A DNA stretch of 64,000 nt from Ophioderma brevispina (GCA_023653785.1 JAMKCH010010190.1:42596-106595), one strand, 5' to 3'; shown: positions 11,430 to 22,046, counted from the first letter of the stretch. A program made the numbers and translations. The notes: generated by a model from the letters alone, not told the origin.

Positions 11430-11770
11430 CAAATGCGTTTGAGAGCATGTGTGGTCCACTGGAAAAGCGCAGGACTCGTGATCATTAGACCGTTAAAAAT
11501 CGTGAGTTCGAGCCCCACTGTGGTCAACGTGTCTGTGTCTCTGGGCCAGTACTTAATCTCAATTGCCTCGTTGACCCAAACGAAATCTGGGGAGTTTTTA
11601 TGGGGAATATTGCAATCTAAGTGCTGATAGATATGTGCGCTTGGCCGGCTGCCGTCCTTGGTGAAGCGAAATAATAATGTGACGATTTCCTGAAGGCAGC
11701 GTAGTAATAAAAGGCAACAGCTCTTTGTATTCTGTGCAAAAGGTGCTATAGAAATTATTATTATGAATTA
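11430..11770 (+). mobile_element. tRNA-derived SINE with ATT tail
   Basis: The 5' part is tRNA-like: GTGGTCCACTGGAAAAGCGC at about 11452 fits an A box and its context, and GTGAGTTCGAGCCCC at about 11501 holds a good B box (GAGTTCGAGCC). The body runs through CTGTGTCTCTGGGCCAG, and the 3' end is GGTGCTATAGAAATTATTAT, the GCGCTATA-plus-(ATT)n tail known from many marine-invertebrate SINEs. The total of about 340 bp fits a complete SINE. The tRNA half does not fold as a functional tRNA, so it is not annotated as one. Confidence 0.75.
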
Positions 11771-12404
11771 GTGGCAGACCACTAACCTACCGTGATATCC
11801 TATGCATCGACACCGGTGTCACGAGCGAGCCAGTCCTAGCCTTTTAGAGTCCGTCGGACACTGTGTTTTGAGTTTCACAGTCCTAGGAACATATGTTTTG
11901 AAATTAGGATTCCTATAGACACTAAGTTTTGACTTTCAGTGTCCTAGGGACTATCGGTAATAACACACAGTGTCCTATGGACTATGGGTAATAAAAGCAA
12001 GAGTCCTAGGACATTTGAAATTGTGGGACTCTGAATTTTATTACATTACACAAATCTCAACGTCCCTAAATTTTGAGGGTCCTGGGAGTGTGTGTACTAG
12101 TTTTGAGTGTCCCATGCAGTTGAATTCACAGTCCTAGGACCATGTTTTAAAATTAGAGGTCCTATGGATACTAAGTTTTGATTCTCAGTGTCCTGGGGAC
12201 TATCGGTAATGACAAGCAGTGTCCAATGGACTACATGTAACAAAAGAAAGAGTCTTAGGACATTTGAAATAGTGGGACTCTGAAGTAATAAAATTACTAA
12301 TAAATAAAGCAAAAAGAAGTAATAAAATTAAAGTAAATAAATTAAGAAAAAAATAAAATTAATAAAATAATTCTAAACCACTGACTATTTAAGTAGTGCA
12401 ACCA

Positions 12405-12504
12405 GGACTCGAACCTACGTACACAATCATCAGAATCATATTTTACAACAATACATACACATATACTATACCTGTTCATCTGAAGATCTGCATCACTAAG
12501 CCAC
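12405..12504 (-). repeat. tRNA-like A and B boxes (SINE or pseudo-tRNA)
   Basis: On the minus strand TGTGGCTTAGTGATG (12491-12505) fits an A box and GGTTCGAGTCC (12405-12415) is a perfect B-box consensus. They are about 75 bp apart, somewhat long for an intronless tRNA, and I could not pair an acceptor stem. This looks like the pol III promoter of a SINE-like element. The flanks are the palindrome array on both sides. Confidence 0.45.
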
Positions 12505-12591
12505 AGCGGACTGCTCGGATTCGGCCTACTTTTAAGTACCTTTCAATTAAAGAATGAGTAGCATATCTGTATGCTTTGGGACCCTACATAA

Positions 12592-12760
12592 CAGTACCAC
12601 AGGGTCCTAGGACTATACATCACAGTTTAGGATCCTGGGACACTGCATCACAGTACCACTGTGTCCTAGGACTAAACAACACAGGTTAGGGTCCTGGGAC
12701 ACTACATTACAGTACCACAGGGTCCTAGGATTTTGCATCATAGCACAGGGTCCTAGGACG
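12592..12760 (+). repeat. 59-bp tandem repeat, about 2.8 copies
   Basis: CAGTACCAC recurs at 12592, 12651 and 12710, an exact 59-bp period. Each unit holds two palindromes, one GTCCTAGGAC-like and one GTCCTGGGAC-like, separated by ACATCACAGTTTAG-type spacers. The third unit is partial and runs into GGGTCCTAGGACGC at about 12748. Confidence 0.85.
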
Positions 12761-12910
12761 CTTCCTGAGAGGACCGTGAATTTTTGCGATAGTTGTAACG
12801 AATTTGAGAGTCCCTCGAAATACAGAGTCCGGGTCGCACTAAGTAAAATTTATTTTTTGTTGTCAGAAGCTCTGTGTCCTGGGACACACAGTTTCTGAAT
12901 CCTGATTAAA

Positions 12911-12955
12911 GGTTTCAGGGACTTGGCGTCCGTAGGACGCCCAGTCTCCGAAACC
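12911..12955. repeat. 45-nt near-perfect hairpin
   Basis: GGTTTCAGGGACTTGGCGTCC and GGACGCC.AGTCTCCGAAACC form arms of about 21 bp with 3-4 mismatches around the loop GTA. The inner stem GGCGTCC/GGACGCC is perfect. It sits in the last part of the palindrome array. Confidence 0.65.
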
Positions 12956-13264
12956 TAGAGTCCTAGGACTTTCTGATATGTAGGACTCTTAAATTCCTCA
13001 CACCGGCTTCACCTTGAATGTACTTGAAACAGCAAAGCTGGATAACAAGGTTTGGCAAAGTAGTGTACGTGTCATGGATCTCGACCGAAGTCGAACGATG
13101 ATGAGAGTGACTAGAAAGCGTAAAAAGACGTATATTGTTTCCAGACATACCACGGGTTATATTTCAATATTGCATACCGTTAGTTACTTAATAAGGTAAA
13201 AAAAACAAATGTGCCTATTTCCAATGATGAATAATAACTAAAGCTTTTTATTAATTTACAAACA

Positions 13265-13603
13265 CACTCTAAAACACCCACTCACATTATCGTGTAAAAT
13301 ATGACTTCACTAGATTCTAGTCAAATTTAACTAGAAATTAGTTGAATGTGACAAGATCAAATTGTGACAAGATCAAATTGAAGAAATTAATGTATATGTT
13401 AACAAAATCGAAATTAGATTATGACTTTACTCCCGTGAAATATATTAAATTATTTAATTGTTTTCAGTCAACCAATTTTTATTGATATTTGACTAAGATG
13501 TTTTTGACTAGAAAATCTAGTTAAACTTTTCGACCAGATTCAACTAGTGAAGTCATATTTTACTCGATTATCTAGTCAATTTCACTAGATGATTTTTAGA
13601 GTG
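13265..13603. mobile_element. MITE, about 340 bp, TIR CACTCTAAAA
   Basis: The outer ends are CACTCTAAAA (13265-13274) and TTTTAGAGTG (13594-13603). Inside, AAATATGACTTCACTAG on the left is matched by CTAGTGAAGTCATATTTTAC on the right, giving arms of about 65-75 bp with mismatches. The centre is very AT-rich and contains a local direct repeat of GTGACAAGATCAAATT (near 13349). There is no protein. I could not decide the target duplication, so the superfamily is open. Confidence 0.7.
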
Positions 13604-13739
13604 CATATTCCAACATGAATTATCTGGACAGTTAAATGTGCTGATTCATATATTTGTATCAAAACTAAACACATTAAGGTTAATAAAAGTAGAACAATTG
13701 TGTTAAACTTTTTACCCAAACCTTGAAAACAAGATCCTT

Positions 13740-14300
13740 ATGTATGATCCTAAAAAGTTGACTATGTTTTCGAGAGGTTATTTTTCCTCACTCGTTTAAA
13801 TTCAGCTGAATGTAGTTCTAATTCTTTTATATGTCTAACCAACCAATTCATTGTCTTGCAATGAAAACGGTAAAATTGCACTCCCGCCTTTCAAAGGAAA
13901 TCGCTATGCAAATAGCCCAATGCACATTCCATGAATAAATGCCTTTTTACTGTATAAATCAACCCAATCCGCCCGAGAGTAACGCCCGAAAGCTCAATAC
14001 CGATATTTGTACATTACCTATCTACCTCAAATATTGCATTGAAACTAAATAGTGTATACATGAGAACCTCAAATAGGGTATTATTGCGTTACATCTCTGT
14101 GGCAGAAATCATATTGATATGGCACTTAAAGTATAATGTGACAAATATATGATATATTTATGAATTATGAATGGTCAGAAAAGCATCCTACATTCATTGC
14201 AAGTTTTGAGATAACACAATCTCTCCGCTAAAGATATTTGGGAACAGATATGTCCTATCCAATCAGCTAATAGCTATATAGGAATCACCAATATCATGTT
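13740..14300 (+). repeat. Dispersed repeat family, copy 4
   Basis: Shares with copy 5 the early blocks TTCGAGAGGTTATTT, TCCCGCC.TTCAAAG, AATCGCTATGCAAATA, CAATGCACATTCC and CTGTATAAATCAAC. It then has the family core CCGCCCGAGAGTAACGCCCG, GATATTTGTACATTACCTAT, AATAGTGTATACATGAGAA and ATTATTGCGTTACATCTCTG. The divergence from copies 1 and 2 is large, but block order is kept. Confidence 0.65.
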
Positions 14301-14503
14301 ATACAAGATAATACCTAACCACTAACGTTTCTACCCTCGTAACTTAGGATTTTCACAGTATATTCCCCTCCTCCCTCCCCGTAGGTGCGATATATCACTA
14401 CTTTTAATGTCGTACGAAGTTCCATGCTTTCATACGTTATATGTAATTTTTATATAACTTATATTTTTTTTCTTTATGTCTCAGAGTTTACTGACACTTG
14501 TAT

Positions 14504-14562
14504 CGCGTGCGTGTGTTTTTGTGTGTGTGTGTTTGTGTATGTGCATGTGCGCGCGTTGTGTA
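14504..14562 (+). repeat. GT-rich microsatellite
   Basis: A run of GTGTGT/GTGTTTGTG/ATGTGCATGTGCGCGCG motifs. The 95-codon open frame over it (14385-14672) reads as Cys/Val/Phe repeats caused by the microsatellite. Confidence 0.7.
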
Positions 14563-15519
14563 TGTTTCAAAATACTAAAGATCAAACAAACCTGACAAAA
14601 AGTATTCCTGACAATTCTGTGGAGACTGCTTCTAATAATTTTGAACAGCATTGGTTTAGATTGAAAATATAACTGTCCGGTAATTTCAGCGTATACGTAA
14701 CCGCTATACTTAATTTAGCATGGCACTTTGACTACCAATGGCTTAACATAATTATACTCTCATTCGGAAAGGATTACTTAATATGCATGTATGGACCAAC
14801 CAACTGGAGTGAAACTGTGTGTGTAAGAAAACAAACAACCGCACGTCGGTTAACTGTTAAAGCCTCCGCAAACAGAGTACCTCGATGCTCTTTGAGCTAT
14901 AAAATTGTATTAGAATGCAATTATTACCAGCAAGCACTTTTGACATTCGCCAATAAAACAGGTGTGAATAGTCGAAATATTTTTTTCTTTTCGTTATAAA
15001 TTCATAAGCTGCATTTTAACATCTTGAAAAAACACGAAGTAGAACCAAAAACTAGTAAATATTGGAATGGAAAAGTCTATATCCAATATTGTTACATACT
15101 TACACTGAGAAGTATGTGGGTGTGCAAAATGTACGGTGAAAATTGGCTGAAATATGGTGTGCAATAATATTCATGTCTTTCCATCTGGACATATGTCATC
15201 TCGTTAAAAATGGTTGTTTAAGAGGCGATTGACGACTGGTCTGTTCAGATTGGCCTTGAAGATAACGGCACATTACTGAATTGTATATTCCCCCCTTAGC
15301 GTAGTTTGAAAAGCCCGGGCTCTAAATCTGATTGTGTATCAGTTCTGCCAGTTCTAGTTTGTGTCTGCTAAAGTTATGTCACATGTCACATCGTCTATAG
15401 ATTCCAAAAATTATATTGCTTGTCATATCTACAACTTTCACTTATGGAACTACCGCAATTTGAGAGTACACTCTATCTGGAACTGATCTAGAAAGTTCTA
15501 CTAAGATGTTGTGTGGTGC
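14563..15519. other. About 950 bp without recognised features
   Basis: AT-rich, with a 70-codon open frame at 14787-14999 that I do not recognise. Nothing visibly links it to the retrotransposon remnant that follows. Confidence 0.5.
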
Positions 15520-15965
15520 CAAACTTTGGTTTCGTCCCGCATTGACTATACCAATTCATTACTATACGGCGCCAATGAAATTGATCTCAAAAATAAAGCT
15601 GCGCGTTTGGTGTTTGCATGCGGTCGTGACCAGAGTTTGTCACAACTTTTGATCACTCTCCAATGATTGTCTGTGAAGAAACATATCATATACAAAATCC
15701 ATCTTTATGTGTAGAAGTCTCTTCACGGACAGGCTCCTTCATACCTTACTGATGCTCTCAATTTGTATAATTTGTTGGATAGTAATTCTTAGGGCACTAT
15801 AGGCAAAGGCTAAGGCCTTCTTCTGATGTTACAATGTCATTGGTATCATCCAATGTCATTGGTCCCTGGCTCTGGAACAAGCTTCCTGTTACCATCAGAA
15901 AGACACCCTTCATCGGTCTCGCTAAGTAGCTCCTGAAAACATACTTGCTGATATTTAAAAAGACA
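15520..15965 (+). pseudogene. Decayed non-LTR retrotransposon, 3' end of RT ORF
   Basis: Translation across frames gives the C-terminal region typical of CR1/L2/Jockey-type RT proteins. In order: an SSRIDYTNSLLYGA-like block (about 15530), KAARLVFACG (about 15595), LITLHWLSVK-like with a stop or shift (about 15650), IYKIHLYVYKSLHGQAPSYLTDAL (about 15690-15755, joined over an in-frame defect), GPWLWNKLPVTIRKTP (about 15860-15905) and LLKTYLL (about 15930). The usual residues between the IDL and KAARLV blocks are missing, and at least two frame changes are needed. No catalytic RT block lies upstream, so this is a 5'-truncated copy, as expected of target-primed insertion. It is on the opposite strand from the 9.5-11.4 kb remnant and its tail belongs to a different family type. 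Confidence 0.8.
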
Positions 15966-16599
15966 CGATGACATTTCTAGAAACAAGTGCCCCAAATGTT
16001 GTGAACCCGAGTCTTTTGCATATTTGGAATGCTTACCAATGTAATTAAATAAGCTAAATACGCCGTCGTTATGTAATAAGATCGTTAAGATAATGGTTTT
16101 ACATCTTATGTCGTGCATGACCGAAAATCAAACCATGCTTTTCTGTGGGAACGATTACGATAGCAGGCAAGTTCAAATCATACTTTTTTGGTTTCTTTTT
16201 TTTTTTTTTTCTTGTTTGACCAAAAAAACCTTCGAAACGTTCTCGGTAGGTATTCTACCAAATGATTAAGTGAAAATTGAGAGAAATTCGTATCCTCAAC
16301 AAATGTCCTCCTGTCCCTTTCAAATATTATTATTTTGGATTTATTAATATTCAATACTATGCTGTATGTTATGTTGTATATTCATTTTGTTTTTTATTTG
16401 TTGTAAGGGGCTGTGTTCTCTGTAGTGGATTGAATGCTACAACAACACTAAAGTTAAGCCATCAATAATTGTTTCTCATGTATATTATAGGTCACGTAAA
16501 GAAAGAAAACAGGCCTAAGCAAGGTTTCCCGCGAACTTCTGTGCTTGTAATATATTCCCACTGAAATACACACAGAGTAAAATTGTACCATATTTTTTG
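15966..16599. other. About 630 bp without recognised features
   Basis: Contains a T-rich tract (about 16191-16210). The open frames at 15846-16118 (minus) and 16277-16468 (plus) are not recognised; the first is partly antisense to the retrotransposon remnant. Confidence 0.45.
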
Positions 16600-17087
16600 A
16601 ATTATGTTTATCGAGAGGTTATTTGCCGCAAACGTTTCCATTGGGCAGAATATGGTCCTTATTCTTCCCTTTGTCCAACCAAGTTCACTATCCTGTAAAA
16701 TAAATGGTAAAATAGCTTTCCCGCCATTCAAAGAAAATCGCTATACAAATACTCAATGCACATTCCACGAGTAAATGTCTTTTTGCTGTATAAATCAACT
16801 CCAGTATGCCCGAGAGTAACACCCGATAGCTCAATACTGATATTTGTACATTACCTATCTATCTAAAATATTGCATTGAAATTAAGTAGTGTATACACGA
16901 GAATCCGCGATAGGGTGTTATTGTGTTACACCTCTGTGGCGGCACTCGCATTGTAATGGCACTTAGAGTATAATGTAACAAATATAATATTTTGTTAATG
17001 ATAAACGGTCAGAAAAGCAACCTACATTCATCAGAGGTTTCCAGATCATACTTCATATCCACTAATAGATACGTACTCCCTTATAGC
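16600..17087 (+). repeat. Dispersed repeat family, copy 5
   Basis: Same block order as copy 4: TATCGAGAGGTTATTT, CCCGCCATTCAAAGAAAATCG, CAATGCACATTCC, CTGTATAAATCAACTCC, CCCGAGAGTAACACCCGATA, TTTGTACATTACCTATCTAT, AAGTAGTGTATACACGAG, TTGTGTTACACCTCTG, then a shared ACGGTCAGAAAAGCAACCTACATTCAT-type end (split here: GGTCAGAAAAGCA, CCTACATTCAT). A MITE is inserted at its 3' side. Confidence 0.65.
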
Positions 17088-17089
17088 TA

Positions 17090-17545
17090 CAGGGTGAGTC
17101 AAAAAAAACTTGACCCTGATTGTGTCCGCCATTTTGATTTTTTAAGTAACATATATCTAACATATTTGGTATCAACTGTAAGCTGGGTTTATTATCTTTA
17201 ATTTACTGCAAAGATCATTCCCGTCGGTTATGTATAGACCGAGCTACAGTCATTTGAATCAAGTAGTCGAGTTTTCTGCTCTGTCCATTGATTCACATTG
17301 AAATGAACGGCGTTCAGCGAAGGAAATCATTGTCCAGAAAAAAATCAAGCTATTTATTGACTGCAGATTCTTGATTCGAAAGACTATAGCTCGGCCTATA
17401 CTTAACCGATTGGAATGATCTTTGCAGCAAATTAAAGATAATGAAATAAGCTTTCCGCAGATACCACATATGTTAGATATATATTATTTAAAAATTCAAA
17501 ATGGCGGACACAATCAGGGTCAAGTTTTTTTTTTGACTCACCCTG
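17090..17545. mobile_element. MITE, 456 bp, TA target duplication
   Basis: The termini are CAGGGTGAGTCAAAAAAAAC (17090) and the reverse complement ending ...GACTCACCCTG at 17545, flanked by TA at 17088-17089 and 17546-17547. The TIR similarity continues through CTTGACCCTGATTGTGTCCG and ACATATATCTAACATAT on both sides. Further inside, TAGACCGAGCTACAGTC is mirrored by GACTATAGCTCGGCCTA, so almost the whole element folds. The TA duplication and CAGGGTG ends indicate a Tc1/mariner-type non-autonomous element. No transposase is encoded. Confidence 0.9.
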
Positions 17546-17788
17546 TATTAGTAAAGTGTATAGTTTAAGGCCATGCTATACAAACAATGTACCTATTTGT
17601 TTATCTTCGTAAGGTATGATTTTAGAACATGTATGAGCCTGATATATCACGGCCCTTATATGGCAGAACTACGTATCTTGACGTTGAGATAAAGTTATTT
17701 CTGGGCAATTTGGGGCGCTGTTTTCATTTTACAAAGTCAAACTTATATGCCAGAAATGCTTCCCTTCTGAAATAGCACATCCTATCTA
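17473..17788 (+). repeat. Direct duplication, copy 1
   Basis: This segment covers the last 73 bp of the MITE plus 243 bp beyond it and returns at 18066-18398. Both copies end at CACATCCTATCTA. It includes the MITE right terminus, so duplication happened after MITE insertion. Confidence 0.85.
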
Positions 17789-18065
17789 CAATCATCGAAA
17801 AAAGTGTTTCGAACGCTGCATTTACCGAAGTGCCGATCCGTTCTTGAATTGTGATTGACCTACAAATGTGGTTGCTTTTGATTTGTGGATGTCAAATGAA
17901 GCAGACTCGAGCGCCCCTGCCCCCCCCCTCCCCCGGATCAATGTTGATGCCATTTGGCGAACTGAAGAAGACATCAACTTTTCCCAACATTGAGTGGGGG
18001 TGCGGGGGGAGCATTTTACATATATAGAGAGAAAAGTGTTCAAACAAAAAAAAAAAAAAAAAAAA
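17789..18065. other. Spacer between duplicates, ending in A20
   Basis: About 277 bp containing a C-rich tract (near 17919-17935), a GGGGGTGCGGGGGG tract (near 17996) and a terminal 20-base A run directly against copy 2. The junction resembles the one at 6689-6711, where an A run also abuts a near-identical duplicate. Confidence 0.6.
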
Positions 18066-18398
18066 TTAGATATATATTATTTAAAAATTCAAAATGGCGG
18101 ACACAATCAGGGTCAAGTTTTTTTGACTCACCCTGTATTAGTAAAGTGTATAGTTTAAGGCCATGCTATACAAACAATGTACCTATTTGTTTATCTTCGT
18201 AAGGTATGATTTTAGAACATGTATGCCCCCTTAAAAGTGAGCCTGATATATCACGGCCCTTATATGGCAGAACTACGTATCTTGACGTTGAGATAAAGTT
18301 ATTTCTGGACAATTTGGGGGCGCTTTGTTTTCATTTTACAAAGTCAAACTTATATGCCAGAAATGCTTTTCCCTTCTGAAATAGCACATCCTATCTAG
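18066..18398 (+). repeat. Direct duplication, copy 2
   Basis: Nearly identical to 17473-17788. Differences include a shorter T run at the MITE end, an extra ~15 bp (CCCCTTAAAAGTGAG context near 18226) and some homopolymer length changes. Only the right end of the MITE is present, so this is a truncated duplicate and not a second insertion. Confidence 0.85.
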
Positions 18399-18819
18399 GT
18401 TGCGTTTCAGCATTCTAAAGGTATTTTTCGGCAAACTGCGTATCGCTAAGGTAGTGATATTTTGTGTTCATTCATTGAAATATAACATGTGTATTTTGCC
18501 ATTAATCTACTACTTCTAACTAACTTATACTCACTGCCTTTTCCCTAATTTTTGAATGCAAATCTACGTAACTTGACAAACTGTGTTGTAATTCTGAACT
18601 GGTTTAATCATTAACGCTAAAAAATGAAGGATATACAGAAAATGACATGATGAATATATTAAGAGTATTCATTCCAGCTAATTTTTTATGTATAATGAAT
18701 GCAAACAGATGAACTTTAAAGGTAAATATCTCAAAATCCCGATTTTTGGGATACGTAGTTTTGCCATAGAAGGGTCGATCATTGGTTATTTTTTATTATA
18801 TATAATCAGAAACGGTCTG
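18399..18819. other. About 420 bp without recognised features
   Basis: AT-rich single-copy-looking sequence. No frame or repeat recognised. Confidence 0.45.
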
Positions 18820-19490
18820 TAAAAAGGTGTTAGACAGGAATGCATCCTCTCGCCGCAACTATTTAACACCCTCCTAGAACTTGTCCTACTTCTTAAAAGG
18901 AGATCTGGAAATATGGATCACGATCCAAGGCTAAATCATCAATCACCTGAGATTTGTAGACGGCATTATACTTCTTGCCCCGTCTGAAACAGATCTAATA
19001 AAGTCCAAGAATGGAGCCACAAATTGGACTCAACACCAACATTGAAAAAAAAATCATGTCTAGGTCATCGACAGAGACAGACAACCAGAAGATCAGCATT
19101 CAAATTGACAACAACATTCTTGAACAAGTTGATTCTTTTGTCTGCCTGGACGGGGTATTTACTAACAAGACAGAAGAGAATTGGCCTAGCCATAATGATT
19201 ATACAAAATCTGAACCCAACATGCAACTCAAAGGAAAGTAGTACCCATACCAAATTGGAGCTCTATAGTGTCCTTGACCTCTCCATAGCCACCTATGGGG
19301 CCGAAACATAGATACTGAAAAAGACAGATGAACAGCGACTCCGTGTCATCGAGATGGCTTGCCTCTGAAAAAATCTTTAGATTGAACAAGACCAGATAGA
19401 TTACGAATACAGCTATTCGAGAAGCCCTGGATTTCCATACCGCTATCATGAGCGAAATCAATGCCAAACACCTCATCTAGGCAGCTATCT
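18820..19490 (+). pseudogene. Decayed non-LTR reverse transcriptase (RTE/craniate-type endonuclease-RT)
   Basis: The blocks, in order over several frames, are GVRQECILSPQLFN (about 18826), an LRFVDGIILLA block (about 18949-18980), SETDLIK (about 18983), IGLNTNIEKK (about 19023), SIQIDNNILEQVDSFVCLDG (about 19100-19155), LELYSVL-SIATYGAET (about 19256-19310) and LKKTDEQRLRVIEMACL (about 19317-19365). These are the RT 4-7 and thumb blocks of the endonuclease-reverse transcriptase proteins common in marine invertebrates. The catalytic F-A/V-D-D motif reads FVDG, so the second aspartate is lost. There are in-frame stops after the AET block (ACATAG) and after ACL (TGA), and at least two frameshifts. 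It is a 5'-truncated dead copy, most likely RTE- or R2-related by block pattern. Clade assignment needs an alignment. Confidence 0.8.
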
Positions 19491-22046
19491 CCATAGTAGA
19501 ACCTTCAGTGCAGTTCATTGTTTGGGGAGGATGGCTTGAACTATCCTACCTCTAAGAGGTTTTTTTTTTTGCTAAACTTACCGGAAAAGATGTCCCAACA
19601 AGGTTTGTAAGGCGCGTTAATGTCGTCCTGTTTTTGGTTTGTTTTTGTATGTTTTTAGCTAAAAGTAAATAAGGGTCATTTAATTTTGGCGCACAGTACC
19701 GACAGCGATTCATGTGTGTGCATGTCATAATTACGTGTTAAAATACTGATAAATGAATCTCATACAAAGGCTCGTAAATGTCACTGAGTGTCTTGTATTG
19801 CCAACCCGGCCTGCAGCACTCGGGTTAGGTTAAGGTATGACATATTCCCTAGGGCAACTCGGCTCATGTAAAAGCGCAAAATCCATGGTTTTTACCTCTT
19901 TTACACATATCATTTTCTCTTTCCCAACCCTTTTTAAACGCGAATTTAATAAAGCCTGCCTTTGGCGGTCCCACCTATATTGAGGTTAAAAGCGTTTTGC
20001 ATACTTTTTTCTCATTCCGGAAAGGATGTAATCTTAAAGCAGGGACTTAGACGATGCCCCAATTTCTATATGTTTTAAGTTTGATAAGAAGAGGCGGAAA
20101 AGAAGAAGATTGGGGAAAGAAAAAGAAGAAGCGAAGACAGGAATGATTTTATATTTAAGAAGAAGAGGTAAGAAGAAGAGGAAAGGGAAGGGTGAAAGAA
20201 GACGATAAAGATGTAGAAGAAACGGATCAAAAATGGCAGGACCACTGAAGTGGTGGCAAAAAGTTGTAATCCGTTTACAATTACTGGGCCTTAGCTTCGT
20301 ATGTAAGGATTTTTCATGAGATCTTGTTGATTTCCTGCTCTTTGTCGTGCACAAATTTAGCTGCATTTTTAATATTTTAAGAACTTGAAGTATTCCTGTA
20401 GAACATTTCTCAATAGAAAGATGCCTTAAATTTAAAATCTATCCAGTATCACAACATAATCTTTTAGTTTTTTGAAAGCGATCTATTGCGCATATAATCG
20501 TAACAACGAACGGATTCTAGCTCGCGCCATTAGAGGTAGTCCGTAGATTTCCAGTGAAAACATTGAAGGAAAAGGAAGAAAACAGCAATAGTCAAAGATA
20601 TGAAGCCCCATTTCAATTACTTGTTGTAGTAAAGTGTCCTTACGGACAATAAAGACGAAATATCCGATCCTGTCCTTATTAGGATGCTTGGTCCCATTAC
20701 TTAGGGTATGTTAGGATACCAACAGTTGTTACTGCAAATCTGATTTTGATTATGTTTCGATTTTCTGGTGAGCAAATCACTGAATGTGCCTTTAACTTTT
20801 GCTGCTTGTTTGTTTTCCCTTTGTTTCGTTTTGTAATTAAAGGAAGATGTAAACCACAAATCCTTTCTTGCAAAGTTAAAATCAATTCAGATATCGAATA
20901 CTACAATAATATTATCACTTATTATATCCTTGATTGTCATTGTATTTCGCTTCACACCCTGAGAATAAATTTGAAATAATTTGACAAATCCACTCGCGTT
21001 TCAAACCATATTAATCCTTAAAAGCTCTGGACATTGCAGCCGTAAACTCCAGGACCGTTTGCTCCAGATGAAACACAGTGTCCGTGTTTAAGATTAAGCG
21101 GTCATCTTTGGGGCTCCCAATATAGCAACTTTTTGCTTGGACAAGATTTGAATTAAGCTCAGGTACATAGTCAACATGATATAGTTCATATCAATGTCCC
21201 CAACCTTTCAAAATTCTATATGAGACTTTTCAAATTACAAAGTGACTCTTTCTCTTTACAAAATTCTGTAGTTGCTCGACCTATTTTAAAATAACGATGA
21301 GTTTATAACTCATGATCATGTACTTTAACATGCACGATTCGCACAGATCTACACTTCAGACCTATGCAGAGAATGTGGAAAATAGTCTCTTTTGTCTTTT
21401 TCAAAGACTCGGTTTATGAAGTCCATAGGGTGGAAGTCGAAACTCAGAGAGGTTCGCAGAGGTTCGAGTTGGTCCTTTAGGATGAAAATACCCGGTAGTT
21501 TATCGTTCAGTTGCAAGGTCTAGCATCTTTCACATATTTCATTTACTCAAGCGGATGCCTACTTACCCTGCACATCAATTCGTACAACAAACAATAATAT
21601 ATGTATGATTTCAGAACTGACTGTTACTTTCAATGGCGTGTGAGTGTCCCTATGGTGTGTGAATGTGTCAATATTAGGAAATGTTCATGTGCATACTAGC
21701 CATTTCTATTTTTCACGGTTTCTTCATTAGAGTATAAGTATGTTTACGGTGCAGGCTATTCCTCCTACCGCATTTCAAGGTCAAATCATTTAGGTTTTTT
21801 TCGTTGAAAATACAAGAGATAAAAACTAAAATTCCCGCAAAAACTCCACTCAGTAGGAGGCCTACACTAGTTTCTTTGTCAAAATAAATTATTACCATAC
21901 AAGGGAAAACTTTTGATCAATATGACAATATATTTCGGGGCTGGAATGCTTGAACATTTATTGTACAGGTATGTAAAATGTGTGCAATTTTTTCCATTCC
22001 TATTTTAACACTTGACCAAGGGGTTTTCACTCCCGTGGTGAACCAA
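19491..22046. other. 2.5 kb mostly without recognised features
   Basis: The only marked component is the purine-rich tract at about 20086-20228, annotated separately. The open frames at 20034-20366, 20746-20979 and 21713-21898 have no recognisable domains; the first is antisense to the purine tract. Confidence 0.5.
20086..20228 (+). repeat. AG-rich (GAAGAA)n-like polypurine tract
   Basis: About 140 bp composed mostly of A and G with irregular GAAGAAGAG units, interrupted by a short GATTTTATATTT segment. A degenerate microsatellite. Confidence 0.7.

Larger units (their letters stand above)
11790..12990. repeat. Array of GTCCTAGGAC-type palindromes
   Basis: About 1.2 kb in which the 10-bp palindrome GTCCTAGGAC or a close variant (GTCCTGGGAC, GTCCTATGGAC, GTCCTAGGGAC) returns roughly 18 times, usually 25-60 bp apart, with different text between. 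Two sub-arrays are visible: a ~250-bp unit at about 11876-12050 repeated at about 12127-12300, and a 59-bp unit at 12592-12750. Between them lie an AT-rich (AATAAA)n-like patch (12285-12375) and a tRNA-like box pair. No coding potential. The palindrome contains CCTAGG. The function is unknown. Confidence 0.75.

Noticed and set aside
11437..11520. Possible tRNA gene
   Set aside because: A and B boxes are present, but the variable region is too long, the acceptor stem does not pair, and a SINE body and (ATT) tail follow.
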